Source: an uncultured Propionibacteriaceae bacterium (GTDB lineage Bacteria; Actinomycetota; Actinomycetes; Propionibacteriales; Propionibacteriaceae). From it: a stretch of DNA of 54,873 bases. Below, piece by piece: positions 42,127 to 53,093 of this stretch. The DNA is taken from assembly GCA_937965785.1 (NCBI GenBank), contig CALCKT010000006.1, positions 1 to 54,873 of the forward strand, read 5' to 3'. Position 1 is the stretch's first letter, and every line of letters starts with the position of its first letter. Under the pieces are notes generated by a model. That model did not search any database. It had not been told where the DNA came from and was given only the letters and a program-made list of their open reading frames with translations. The translations under genes and the position numbers were made by a program.

Positions 42127-43359
42127 ATGGCTGACTACGAGTTCCTGACCGAGGACACGATCCCGGACTTCCTGCGCAGACATCCCGAGGCCGCCGCCCG
42201 GGTCGACCTGGAGCGTGTCGTCTCGGTACACGAGATCGGCGACGGGAACCTCAACCTCGTCTTCCTGGTCAAGGACGCCGCGGGCCAGGGCGTGTGCATC
42301 AAGCAAGCGCTGCCCTACGTCCGCATGACCGGTGAGGGCTGGCCGATGACCCCGGAGCGGGCCCGCCACGAGGTGGAGGCCCTCACCACTCATGGCGCAC
42401 TGGTGCCGGAACTGGTGCCACGGGTGTTCTTCTTCGACCCGTCCCGTTACATCTTCGTGATGGAGGATCTCTCCGACCATCAGGTGTGGCGCAACGCCCT
42501 GAACCAGGGACAGCACCACGATGGCGTGGCCGAGGCCCTGGGCACCTTCATGGGGGCCTGCGCCTTCGGGACCTCGTGCCTGGCCAAGGATCGTGAGGAA
42601 CTGGCGGCCGCGACGGCGCGCGCCCTGAATCCTCAGCTGTGTGAGATCACCGACGATCTGGTGTTCACCGAACCCCTCGTCGATCAGGGCCGGAACCGGT
42701 TCCTGGCGGCCAACGCCCCTGATGTCGCCGAATTCCAGGCGGATGCGGCCATGATGCGGGCGATGGGATGGGCGAAGTGGATGTTCCTGACCCGGGCCGA
42801 GACCCTCATCCACGGCGACCTGCACTCCGGGTCGGTGATGGTGCGCAAGGCCGACCCGTCGGATCGTCACGCGGCCTCGGTGAAGATCTTCGACTCGGAG
42901 TTCGCCTTCTACGGGCCGCAGGGCTTCGACCTCGGAGCGGTGTGGGGCAACCTCGTGCTGGCGGCCGCCCGCGCCCTCGCCCTGGGCGAGGAGGAGCGGG
43001 CGGATTGGCTGCTCGGGCTGATCACCGAGGTCTGGGAGGCGATGGATGCGGAGTTCCGCCGTCGCTGGCCGGATCGTCGCGATCCCCGGGTGTTCGGGGC
43101 GGAAACCTTGGAGGACCTGCTGCTGACGTGGCGCTCCGATGCGTGGCTGTACGCGGCGGCCAAGATGTCCAGGCGGATCATCGGTGCGGCGAAGGTCACA
43201 GACATCGAGACCCTCCCGGAGGAGCTGCGGGAAGGAGCGGCACGAGGTGTGCTCCGGGTGGCCCGTCGTCTGGTGCGCAAGCATGCCGCCGACAGCCGCC
43301 CCGAGGCCCTGGCCCGGCTCGCCGCGACGACGCTGCGGCAGGCCAGGACTCAGCGGTAG
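42127..43359 (+). CDS. mtnK: S-methyl-5-thioribose kinase (or 5-deoxyribose kinase)
   Basis: A 410-residue APH-fold sugar kinase. MtnK landmarks are EIGDGNLNLVFLVKD (nucleotide loop), CIKQALPYVR (Lys), MTPERARHEVEAL, FVMEDLS, LIHGDLHSGSVMV (catalytic Asp) and IFDSEFAFYGPQGFDLGAVWGNL. It phosphorylates C1 of methylthioribose or 5-deoxyribose; known enzymes are promiscuous between these. It is last in the operon, 24 bases after the permease. Its end overlaps the convergent hspR by 10 bases. Confidence 0.92.
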   Translation: MADYEFLTEDTIPDFLRRHPEAAARVDLERVVSVHEIGDGNLNLVFLVKDAAGQGVCIKQALPYVRMTGEGWPMTPERARHEVEALTTHGALVPELVPRVFFFDPSRYIFVMEDLSDHQVWRNALNQGQHHDGVAEALGTFMGACAFGTSCLAKDREELAAATARALNPQLCEITDDLVFTEPLVDQGRNRFLAANAPDVAEFQADAAMMRAMGWAKWMFLTRAETLIHGDLHSGSVMVRKADPSDRHAASVKIFDSEFAFYGPQGFDLGAVWGNLVLAAARALALGEEERADWLLGLITEVWEAMDAEFRRRWPDRRDPRVFGAETLEDLLLTWRSDAWLYAAAKMSRRIIGAAKVTDIETLPEELREGAARGVLRVARRLVRKHAADSRPEALARLAATTLRQARTQR

Positions 43360-43766
43360 GGCAGGGCCAGCAGGTCGCGTCGTCGGACCCGGTTGTGCTG
43401 GACCGCGCCGGTGGAGTCGGCGGTGAACAGGCGTATGTCACCTCGGCTCTGGAGGCGACGCACCGCCTTGCCCAGACGCTCGATCTGGGTGTTGAGGGAG
43501 TCGATCTCGGCCTCCAGCGCCAGGATGCGGCGGATGCCCTCCAGGTTGATTCCCTCGTTCTGGCTCAGGTGCTGGATGTGGCGGAGTTTCGCGACGTCCT
43601 TCAGCGAGTAGCGCCGCCCCCTCCCCCGCGACCGTTTCGGCACCACCAGCCCGAGCCGGTCGTAACCGCGCAGGGTTTGCGGATGCATGTCCGCCAGCTG
43701 CGCGGCCACCGACACCGGGAACACCGGGGCTTCGGGGTCAAAGGCCTGAGGCAGGTTCTTGCCCAT
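43350..43766 (-). CDS. hspR: HspR, MerR-type repressor of the chaperone operon
   Basis: A 138-residue protein with PVFPVSVAAQLADMHPQTLRGYDRLGLVVPKRSRGRGRRYSLKDVAKLRHIQHLSQNEGINLEGIRRIL, followed by a short coiled coil. HspR binds HAIR sites upstream of dnaK with DnaK as co-repressor. It is last in dnaK-grpE-dnaJ-hspR, one base after dnaJ, and two HAIR sites stand before dnaK here. Confidence 0.95.
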   Translation of the reverse strand: MGKNLPQAFDPEAPVFPVSVAAQLADMHPQTLRGYDRLGLVVPKRSRGRGRRYSLKDVAKLRHIQHLSQNEGINLEGIRRILALEAEIDSLNTQIERLGKAVRRLQSRGDIRLFTADSTGAVQHNRVRRRDLLALPYR

Positions 43767-43767
43767 G

Positions 43768-44925
43768 TCAGTCTCCGAACAGCGCGGCCCGCGGATCTTC
43801 CTGACCCGCCTTCTGGGCGTATTCCTGCAGCGCGTTCCTGGCGGCTTCGCTGAGGTGTTCCGGAACCTTCACCTGGATGGTGACCAGCAGGTCCCCCATG
43901 GTGCCGTCCTTCCTGCGCACCCCCTTGCCGCGGACCCTGAGGGTGCGTCCGTTCGGGGTGTTCGGGGGCACGCGCAGTTTCACCCTGGGCCCCTGCAGCG
44001 TCGGGATCTGGATGTCGGCACCCAGCGACGCCTCCGCGAAGGTGACGGGCACCTCGATGGTCAGGTTGTTGCCCTGCTGCCCGAACAGCTTGTGGGGGGT
44101 GACGTGCACGGTGACGTAGAGGTCACCCGCCGCCCCGCCGTTCTGCCCGGCGACACCCTTGCCCTTGATGCGGATCTTCTGTCCGTCGATGACCCCGGCG
44201 GGGATCCGGACGTTGACGGTGTTGGTGGACTTCCCGCGACCGGAGCCGTTGCACGCCGGGCAGGGGTCCTCGACCAGCAGTCCGCGACCACGGCAGTCGG
44301 TGCAGGGTTCGCTCATCGAGAACACCCCGCCCGAGGTGGAGCTACGCATCCCGGAACCGTCGCATCCGGGGCACACCTTCGGCAAGGTCCCGGATTTCGC
44401 GCCCGTCCCGCGACACGCGCTGCACGCCTCGTCGGACATGGTTCGCATCGCGACGGTGGTGCCCTCGACCGCCTGCTCGAAGGCCAGTTTCACCTCCCCC
44501 TCGATGTCGGCCCCGCGGCGCGGTCCCCGCTGGGAGCTGCGTCGCGACCCGCTCGAACCGCTGCCGCCGAAGAGGTTGCCGAACAGGTCACCGAAACCGC
44601 CCTGCGCCCCTCCCGCGTTGCGGAACAGATCCTCGAAACCGGTGCTGCCCCCGCCCGAACCGCTCCGCCCGAAACGCACCCCGGCGCCACCGAACAGGCT
44701 GCGCGCCTCGTCGTATTCCTTGCGTTTCTCCGGGTTGGAGAGGATCGTGTTGGCCTCGGCGGCCTCCTTGAAACGGGCCTCGGCGGCCTTGTCTCCGGGG
44801 TTGGCGTCGGGGTGGTTGTCCCGGGCGATCTTCCGGAAGGCCTTCCGGATCTCCTCGGCGCTGGCCTTCTTGTCCACGCCGAGGACCTTGTAGTAGTCCT
44901 TTTCTATCCAGTCCTTGGTGCTCAC
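43768..44925 (-). CDS. dnaJ: Chaperone DnaJ
   Basis: A 385-residue type I DnaJ. It has a J domain (KDYYKVLGVDKKAS, with HPD in RDNHPDANPG), a Gly-rich linker (GSGGGSTGFEDLF), four zinc repeats (CSACRGTG, CPGCDGSG, CTDCRGRG, CPACNGSG) and a substrate-binding C-terminus. It stimulates DnaK ATPase. The GTG at 44925 is the start, with AGAGG 6 bases upstream. Confidence 0.95.
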   Translation of the reverse strand: MSTKDWIEKDYYKVLGVDKKASAEEIRKAFRKIARDNHPDANPGDKAAEARFKEAAEANTILSNPEKRKEYDEARSLFGGAGVRFGRSGSGGGSTGFEDLFRNAGGAQGGFGDLFGNLFGGSGSSGSRRSSQRGPRRGADIEGEVKLAFEQAVEGTTVAMRTMSDEACSACRGTGAKSGTLPKVCPGCDGSGMRSSTSGGVFSMSEPCTDCRGRGLLVEDPCPACNGSGRGKSTNTVNVRIPAGVIDGQKIRIKGKGVAGQNGGAAGDLYVTVHVTPHKLFGQQGNNLTIEVPVTFAEASLGADIQIPTLQGPRVKLRVPPNTPNGRTLRVRGKGVRRKDGTMGDLLVTIQVKVPEHLSEAARNALQEYAQKAGQEDPRAALFGD

Positions 44926-44980
44926 TCATCGCCTCTCATCTGCGGGGGGCCGGCGCCACCGCCCCGGCCCCGTCCGCGGC

Positions 44981-45549
44981 TCAGTCCTGCCTGGGATTGG
45001 CGACGGCGACACGCGCCGGCCGGATCACTCGGTCCCTCAACTGGTAGCCCGGCTGAATGACCTGCGAGACCGTGGTCACGGTGACCTTCTCCTCGAGGGG
45101 AACCTCCATCAGAGCATCGTGATGGGTCGGGTCGAAGGGGTCACCGACGGCCCCGAAGACGACCAGACCGTGCTTGGCCGCCACCTTCTCGAACTCGTCT
45201 GCCACCATCTTGAAACCACCGTCCAGGTCCCCGTGGGACTTGGCCAGCTGGATCGCGTCGAGCACCGGCATCAGATCGATCACCACGGCCTCGATCCCAA
45301 GCTGCCGGGCCAACGCCCGATCACGGTCCACGCGTTTCTTGTAGTTGATGTACTCGGCCTGGAGCCGCTGCAGATCCGTGGTCCGCTCCGCCGCGACGGT
45401 CTCCCAGTCGGGGGTTTCCCCGGCCTCCCCGTCGTCCTCAGCGCTTCGCCGGGCCTCGGTCACGGTCTCTTCCTCGGCGGGCACCGAGGCGGCTGATTCA
45501 ACAACCGCCTCGGCCTGCGCCACTACCTCATCAGGGGTGGGCTGCTCGC

Positions 45550-45553
<4 letters not shown>
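44981..45553 (-). CDS. grpE: Nucleotide exchange factor GrpE
   Basis: A 190-residue protein. An acidic N-terminus and coiled coil contain TTDLQRLQAEYINYKKRVDRDR, then VVIDLMPVLDAIQLAKSHGDLDGGFKMVADEFEKVAAKHGL, and a beta domain with VSQVIQPGYQLRDRVIRPARVAVA. It releases ADP from DnaK. GTG 45553 overlaps the dnaK stop (GTGA). Confidence 0.95.
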
Positions 45554-47409
<1,856 letters not shown>

Positions 47410-47463
47410 GTGGGTATCTCCTGATTCATTGTGTGGCCAGCGTTTGTTGCCAATCCCAAGCCC

Positions 47464-47484
47464 CTTGAGCGGGGCAGACTCAAC
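47464..47484. promoter_or_regulatory. HAIR operator 1 (HspR site)
   Basis: CTTGAGC-N7-ACTCAAC matches the HAIR consensus CTTGAGT-N7-ACTCAAG with two end mismatches. It lies 55 bases upstream of dnaK. Confidence 0.85.
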
Positions 47485-47518
47485 TATGCCACACGGACGG
47501 TTCAGGCTGCAACTCAAA

Positions 47519-47539
47519 GTTGAGCCTCAGGGACTCAAC
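47519..47539. promoter_or_regulatory. HAIR operator 2 (HspR site)
   Basis: GTTGAGC-N7-ACTCAAC is a second HAIR-type site 55 bases from the first, centre to centre. ACTCAA-AG-TTGAG overlaps its left edge as a further half-site pair. Paired sites suggest cooperative HspR binding over the dnaK promoter. The interval 47540-47716 contains no gene. Confidence 0.8.
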
Positions 47540-47716
47540 CCGGGTTCGGTCGGGGTTTTCCCTTGTTCGTCGGCTCGCGGAACACGCCCGCGCGTTCGGC
47601 ATCCGTCCAGCCTCCGGAGCCGGGGAACAGGCACCCCCGCGGGGCTGGGGATCGCCGGTAGTTCCAGGCGGTCCCGGCGGGGTCGTCCATCACCCACCGG
47701 ACCAAGCGGGCGCTTT

Positions 47717-48382
47717 TCAGCGCCACGACCTCCTCTGGTATCTATTCCTGTTCCTTTTCTCCCTTTCCTCCCTCAGGTATTTCTCCAGCCGGATATTGAG
47801 GCCACCCAGGACGTGCCAGCCATTGATGATGACGGCCCCGTTCGCGCCGTCGCCGTCTGCATCCGGTTCGATCTCGACCGTTGACATGATGTTGATGCTC
47901 CGGTTGATCACCTGGACCCGCCACGGCAGGTAGACGGTGAATCCACCCAGCACCGATTTCAGGTTCAGTTCGATCACCACCCCCGGCGCCATGATGTCCT
48001 CGACGTGAATCGCGCTGCCGCCCAGCACCGTGACGCTTCGTATGGTCGACATGCTGGGGCTCATCCGGACCGTCCCGCGCCTCAGGAGGACGACCTCGCT
48101 GTAGGGGGAGATGTTGTCCGTGACGATGATCCGCTCGGGAGGCTCGTCGGAGGGCTCTTCCTTGCGCCACTTGGCACCACCCGGCAGGTCTGAGATGAGA
48201 TCGGACAGGTCGCTGACGTAGCGGGCCTTGAGGCAGAACTGCTGCCTGTCCTCGAACTCCTCACGGCCGAGTTGGTCCGCCGCGTAGGCGGCCTGGAGCA
48301 TTTCGAGCACCTCGTCACGGTCAAGGTCACCGGCACGTATCTGATCCCGCCGCGACGCCCCCTTGGGCAGCTTTTCCGACAT
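47717..48382 (-). CDS. DUF1707 protein with LiaF-like C-terminal domain
   Basis: About 221 residues. The N-terminal DUF1707 helix motif is RAGDLDRDEVLEMLQAAYAADQLGREEFEDR. A beta-helical cell-wall-active-antibiotic-response domain follows (about 95-200), with repeated VVLLRRGTVRM, SVTVLGGSAIHVED, GGFTVYLPW and VIINGWHVLGGLNI. The C-terminus is basic. No transmembrane helix is seen. Such proteins may sense envelope stress; the exact role is unknown. The start MSEKLPKG (48382) is chosen as the first conserved-looking residues. Confidence 0.75.
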   Translation of the reverse strand: MSEKLPKGASRRDQIRAGDLDRDEVLEMLQAAYAADQLGREEFEDRQQFCLKARYVSDLSDLISDLPGGAKWRKEEPSDEPPERIIVTDNISPYSEVVLLRRGTVRMSPSMSTIRSVTVLGGSAIHVEDIMAPGVVIELNLKSVLGGFTVYLPWRVQVINRSINIMSTVEIEPDADGDGANGAVIINGWHVLGGLNIRLEKYLREEREKRNRNRYQRRSWR

Positions 48383-48597
48383 GCAAGGCAGTCTACGGCC
48401 ATCGCGGCCGCGGCGTCTCACCAATACCAACGAAGGTCGGAAAAGTCTTCAACCAAAAAGTTCCGCGGAAAATCGGAAATCCCTTGCCGGGTTCCTGAGA
48501 CCATTCGATTTCAGCCGGCCGGCGCGAAACAACGGCGCCGTTCGAGCAGAATGGGTTCCGGAGGATTCGGTGTTCCAGGAACCGGGAGGTGATCGAC
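48383..48597. other. Divergent intergenic region
   Basis: 215 bases between two divergent genes. It contains the palindrome TTCCGCGGAA (48461-48470) inside an A/T-richer stretch (AAAAGTCTTCAACCAAAAAG), a likely promoter region. No gene is visible. Confidence 0.4.
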
Positions 48598-49308
48598 GTG
48601 CACGAGGAGTCCTCGGAGGCCGACTTGTTCGCGTACCGCAGCTACGGGGGCTGGGGCGTGCAGCGCCCCGAGCACGGCACTCTGGGCCGGTACAGCCCCG
48701 ACATGACCAGGGTGCTGCCCGACGGCCGCACCGTCGCCCTGACGTTGCGCCTGGACCGCGCCGCCTACCAGCTCTACCGCGAGGCCGGGGCCGATCACGA
48801 GCAGGCGCTGCACAACTCCCTGCTGTGCCCTGCGTGGGCCGGGATCCACGACACCCCCGGGTCGGGAACGTGGGAGATCGAGCTCCAGGCCCCGGCTTCG
48901 GACCGGGTGGAGTTGGTGGCCATGCTGTGGCCGCATGACGACCGGGAGTGGCCCCGCGGGGAGATCAACCTCCTCGAGGGCCGCATCGGCACCGGCCGGA
49001 CCCTCACCAACCTCCACTGGCCCGATCCCGGAACCGGACAGCCCGCCCACGCACCCGAGGAGATCGACCTCGACGTCACCTCGTGGCACCGCTACCGGGT
49101 GGACATCGCCCCGGGCCTCGTCCGCTGGCTCGTCGACGGCGAACTCCGCCGTGAGCTCCGCACCCCCCACGCCCCGCACGACCTGCCCCTTCACCTGGTG
49201 GTCCAGGCCGGGGTCAATCCCACAATCCGGGAGGACTGGCACGACGACCTGGAGTGGGAACAGACCATCCTGTTCCGCCCCCTCCGGACCCCGGGGTCTC
49301 GCTCATGA
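48598..49308 (+). CDS. GH16-like concanavalin-A-fold protein
   Basis: A 236-residue protein. It has a beta-sandwich pattern with ADLFAYRSYGGWGV, WEIELQAPASDRVELVAMLWPHDDREWPRGEINLLEG, WHRYRVDIAPGLVRWLVDGELRREL and PLHLVVQAGVN, as in GH16 family beta-glucanases. The catalytic E-[I/L]-D-x-x-E is E-I-N-L-L-E here, so the central Asp is Asn. There is no signal peptide. GTG 48598 has GGGAGG 8 bases upstream. Activity is uncertain. Confidence 0.7.
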   Translation: MHEESSEADLFAYRSYGGWGVQRPEHGTLGRYSPDMTRVLPDGRTVALTLRLDRAAYQLYREAGADHEQALHNSLLCPAWAGIHDTPGSGTWEIELQAPASDRVELVAMLWPHDDREWPRGEINLLEGRIGTGRTLTNLHWPDPGTGQPAHAPEEIDLDVTSWHRYRVDIAPGLVRWLVDGELRRELRTPHAPHDLPLHLVVQAGVNPTIREDWHDDLEWEQTILFRPLRTPGSRS

Positions 49309-50243
49309 ACCGCTGAGGCACGCCCTCCGAGGGAACGGGAAACACCATCCGATCCGGTTTTCCCGGCGATTCACGCACAGAGGCCACACAGCCCGGCCGG
49401 GCAGAAGCTACCCCGCGAGGGCATCTCAAAGCAGCTCTTTGACCGGTTCCTTGCGTCCTCGAAGGCATCCCTCACCGCCGCACATGCCCACCTCACGACC
49501 TCCGACCACCGCAACGCCACTTGTAAATATGTAGATTTACAGGCAGCCAGCTCCCGAAGCTGGGCCGCGTGGCGATCGGGGACCTGCAGCGCGACCGCGA
49601 GGCGGCTCAGGTCGGCCCGCCGACGACCCCGACGTGCCGTGGACCCCTGGGCGCGGTTTGCATCCGGTCGCTCATCCCGAGAAGCCATCAAAACCCACCC
49701 ACGGCCCGCTCGCACACCGCCAAGGACCCGGACCGGAGCGGATTCGGGGGTGGTCGCGGGCAGATCTCATCGGCTTGCCGTCCGCCCCGCAGACGCTGCG
49801 GAAACCCAAAATAATCGAACTCATGAGATAATACCTGTACTACGCCGAGGTCGAAAATCCAACGGCGGATTCGACGATGCGGACCGCCCCGGACGTCACC
49901 GCGCGATCCCCCACCACGGCCTGTCCCTCGAACTCCCAGCCGCGCCCCACCGTCGGCGCGACACAGAATTATGCCCTACTTGTTCGATTAAATCCGCTTG
50001 CTGTCGCTTCCCGCGAAGCGCACAACGCTCCGCTGTTTGAGGCGCAGCGATGCGCAGTGACGATTTCACCGGAGCAGGGCCGGCGGGCGCACCCTCCAGA
50101 TCTGGCCGATCCCCACCCCGCCCTGATTCCGCGGCAGCTCTTCAGCTAGTCTTCCCCTGCGCCCCGCCTTGTGACTATCCTTGTGCTCGGCACCCCAGTC
50201 AACGCTTCCGCAGTGGAGCACCGCACAAAACTGGAGCCTTCTC
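49309..50243. other. 935-base region without a convincing gene
   Basis: The longest open frame (49371-49715, minus) encodes a basic N-terminus and LAVALQVPDRHAAQLRELA but matches nothing I know. Part of it is an AT-rich palindrome, TGTAAAT and ATTTACA spaced 6 bases (49522-49541). Around 49810-49840 the sequence is unusually AT-rich, with GAGATAATACC resembling a -10. Composition differs from neighbours, so it may be decayed or foreign DNA. Confidence 0.4.
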
Positions 50244-52733
50244 ATGAAATCACCATCGCGACCGCTGCTGACCACGCTGGTCTGCTCCCTCGTCGTGCTC
50301 ACGGGCTGCGCCTCCCCCTCGGTACGGGAAGCGCTGAGTCCCTCCGACTCCTCCGCGACGACACAGTCGGCGGAGGATTCCCTCTGTCCCGGGTCTGTTC
50401 CGACCTCGCCCCACTCGGCCTCGGCCGGGAACATCCCGTCCGCACCCACGACGACAGCCACCCGCCCGGCTTCCGGCCTACCGGAGTTCCACTCCTTGGC
50501 CGAGGCGCGGAAGCAGCTCCCGAAGGACTCGACAGGTTTCATCCTGACCGACGGCATCACCTCACTCACCTACGCGAAGGGCACCGGGGACGGTGAGGTG
50601 GCCATCAAGGGAACGACCTACGCCACCACGTTCGAGGAGATCAAGGACGGCGGAAAAGAAGGTTTCATTCCTCTGTTGGCGCAGGACATTCCCGCCGATG
50701 CGACGTCCACCCTCAAGGCCGCCCTGGAACTGGCCGGGCAACGTGGCGTCGGTGTCCGGCTGAGCCCGTCGCAGAGCTACACCGTCTCCGGCGAGCTCGT
50801 GCTTCCGAAGGGGATGACGTATTTCGACGGCGCGGGTGCGACCATCACAACCGCGCTCAAGGGCGGGACCAGCGATGATCCGAAGAATGTTCTCCGGATC
50901 GCACCCGGCTCCAGCGGAACAACCCTGACCAATACCACGATCGACATGACGGGTTCCGACCCCCACACCCGTGGGGTGCTGGTCTTCGCAAAAAGCGAGG
51001 AGAACATCAGCGATGTGACCATCAGTGGTCTGACCATCGCCAATTCCAGGTATCGCGGCATCGCGGTGCTGGGACGCGAAGGCGATGTTGACAACATCCG
51101 CATCGAGAACAACCAGGTCGCGGTGGCGCCTGAACTCCAACGCACTGAAGGGGTGGTTGCGATCGGTGTCTACTCCGGTCTCTCGGAGAGCTCCAAGCCG
51201 GTCTACGACCAATTCGTGACAACCGGCGAGGTGTCGAAACTCAGCCACACGGCAACCAGGGTCACCGTCTCCGGGAACCGCATCACGGGCGGGTACTACG
51301 GCCTCGAATTCTCCGGGGTCGGTTGCAGCGTCGTGAGCAACAACTTCTCAACCATGAACACCCGCAACCTGTCCATGCAGGACAGCTCCTACGGGAACAC
51401 GGTGGAGGACAACCACTTCAACTACAGCGTCTCCTCGTCCATTCACCTGGCATACGGGTCTCACAACAACACGATCCGGCGCAACACGATCGTCACCGGC
51501 ATCTCCATGGGGCAGGGGCTGCTTCAGGCCTACCAGGGCAGCCATGACAACACCTTCCAGGACAACACCATCGAGGTCTTCGAGGACAAGGCGACACAGG
51601 TTGTCAAGGAAGACGATCCCGGGGAGATTGACGACGCCCCGAAACAGCCCAATTGGATGATGTACGTCGGTCCCTACTCGAACAACAACACCTTCACCGG
51701 AAACGTCCTCTCGGGGCAGGCCAACAGGTCGGTCGTCGCGGTGGAATCAATCTGGGACAAGAAATCCTCGTTCTCCGGCGAGGGGAACGGGAACCCGTAC
51801 TCGTACATGGGAACCCACCCGGGTTACCCGGGAACCTCCATCGAGGTGGACTACGCCGGAGGGCGAGGGGATCTCACGGGAACCACGATCACCGACAATG
51901 TGATGTTCACCACCGGGACCCCGTTCTACGTGGCTGCTGACGTCTCCAAGGGTTTGGCGGTCAAGAACAATGACGTCGCCGGGGCCTCGGACGGCAACGA
52001 GCGTCTCATCGGCAACAGCACGGGCCTGAACCTGTCCGGGAACCAGCTGGCGGGTACCGGGTACCCGGTTGACAAGCCCTTGGTCCAGCACGAGGGCAGC
52101 CTCGAAGGCGTCGGCACGGCACGCGTCACCTACACCGACCGGACGATCGGCACCCATCACTCCCAGGTCACCACACAGCAGGGCGATGACAAGGACACCA
52201 ACCTCGTCGTCGACTCCCCCGACGACACCGTGACCGACGCCGGGGGCAACGACACCCTCAACACCGCCGTCGACTCGACCCTGCCGTCGGGGGTGGAGAA
52301 TCTCCGGATGCTGGGCAGCGAACCGCTGCAGGCCACGGGCAACGAGCTGTCAAACACGATGCACGGCAACTCCGCGGACAACGTCATTGACGGTGCCGAC
52401 GGCGATGACACCCTGGCAGGTGGTCAGGGAGAGGACACCCTCACCGGTGGCGCGGGGAATGACAAGTTCGTCCTGGACGGCCAGCTGAACGGCGACGTCG
52501 ACAAGATCACGGATTTCACCACGGGACAGGACAGGATCAACCTGCCCGTGGCCACCTTCGGCGGACTGAACGGCAGCTGGTTCACCACCGGCACGGTCAC
52601 CACCACCACGCGGGTGTATCAGCAGGGGGAGACGTTGTTCTTCGACGCCGACGGTTCGGGCACTTTGTTCGCCCCGGTCGCATTCGCAACGTTGCCGCAG
52701 GGAGTCCAGCTCACCGTCAACGACTTCGCCTGA
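50244..52733 (+). CDS. Lipoprotein with right-handed beta-helix and RTX calcium repeats
   Basis: An 829-residue protein. The lipobox LTGC (Cys near residue 22) and a Ser/Thr-rich linker are followed by a pectate-lyase-3-like N-cap (LVLPKGMTYFDGAGATI), then a parallel beta-helix with many N-N-T/N-x-F turns (GNRITGGYYGLEFSG, DNHFNYSVSS, NNTIRRNTIV). The C-terminus has RTX nonapeptides (VIDGADGDDTLAGGQGEDTL, TGGAGNDKFVLDG) and a serralysin-like end. Order and domains resemble mannuronan C5-epimerases and other polysaccharide-modifying enzymes. GGAG is 7 bases before ATG 50244. Confidence 0.8.
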   Translation: MKSPSRPLLTTLVCSLVVLTGCASPSVREALSPSDSSATTQSAEDSLCPGSVPTSPHSASAGNIPSAPTTTATRPASGLPEFHSLAEARKQLPKDSTGFILTDGITSLTYAKGTGDGEVAIKGTTYATTFEEIKDGGKEGFIPLLAQDIPADATSTLKAALELAGQRGVGVRLSPSQSYTVSGELVLPKGMTYFDGAGATITTALKGGTSDDPKNVLRIAPGSSGTTLTNTTIDMTGSDPHTRGVLVFAKSEENISDVTISGLTIANSRYRGIAVLGREGDVDNIRIENNQVAVAPELQRTEGVVAIGVYSGLSESSKPVYDQFVTTGEVSKLSHTATRVTVSGNRITGGYYGLEFSGVGCSVVSNNFSTMNTRNLSMQDSSYGNTVEDNHFNYSVSSSIHLAYGSHNNTIRRNTIVTGISMGQGLLQAYQGSHDNTFQDNTIEVFEDKATQVVKEDDPGEIDDAPKQPNWMMYVGPYSNNNTFTGNVLSGQANRSVVAVESIWDKKSSFSGEGNGNPYSYMGTHPGYPGTSIEVDYAGGRGDLTGTTITDNVMFTTGTPFYVAADVSKGLAVKNNDVAGASDGNERLIGNSTGLNLSGNQLAGTGYPVDKPLVQHEGSLEGVGTARVTYTDRTIGTHHSQVTTQQGDDKDTNLVVDSPDDTVTDAGGNDTLNTAVDSTLPSGVENLRMLGSEPLQATGNELSNTMHGNSADNVIDGADGDDTLAGGQGEDTLTGGAGNDKFVLDGQLNGDVDKITDFTTGQDRINLPVATFGGLNGSWFTTGTVTTTTRVYQQGETLFFDADGSGTLFAPVAFATLPQGVQLTVNDFA

Positions 52734-53093
52734 TCCCCAACCCCGGGGTCTGCGGATCCGTGGTCGGGTGGTCTGCCGCGGCAGGCCACCCGACCTTTCA
52801 CGTGGCCACGGAACAAGATTTGCGGAATCAACCATTGGGAGCTTTCCGGAGAGGGCATGGGCGTCTCCGACGACTACGCAACACTCACCGTGAGGTCGGA
52901 TTGCATCAATTCCAATGGATGTTTCCGAACCGACTTCACCGGGAGGGGCAGGAATTCTTCCCCGGGCTGCGCCTCGACGGCCTCGACCCGAACACCCGCA
53001 CTCCGGCGGTGACGTTTGAGGACCTGACCCGACTCCTGTTCGGTTCCAAGGCGCACTGGGTCGCATGGAACATCCCTTCCGGGGTTCGGACCG
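52734..53093. other. 360-base region without a convincing gene
   Basis: It contains GGGGTCTGCGGATCCG and, after it, a GGTCGGGTGG/CCACCCGACC inverted repeat (about 52761-52794) around GTCTGCCGCGGCAGG. That hairpin is a likely terminator for the RTX lipoprotein gene. No open frame in the rest resembles a protein. Confidence 0.45.

Noticed and set aside
49371..49715. 115-codon minus-strand gene
   Set aside because: No family match, part of it is a palindrome, and no clear ribosome-binding site; kept only as a note in the region entry.
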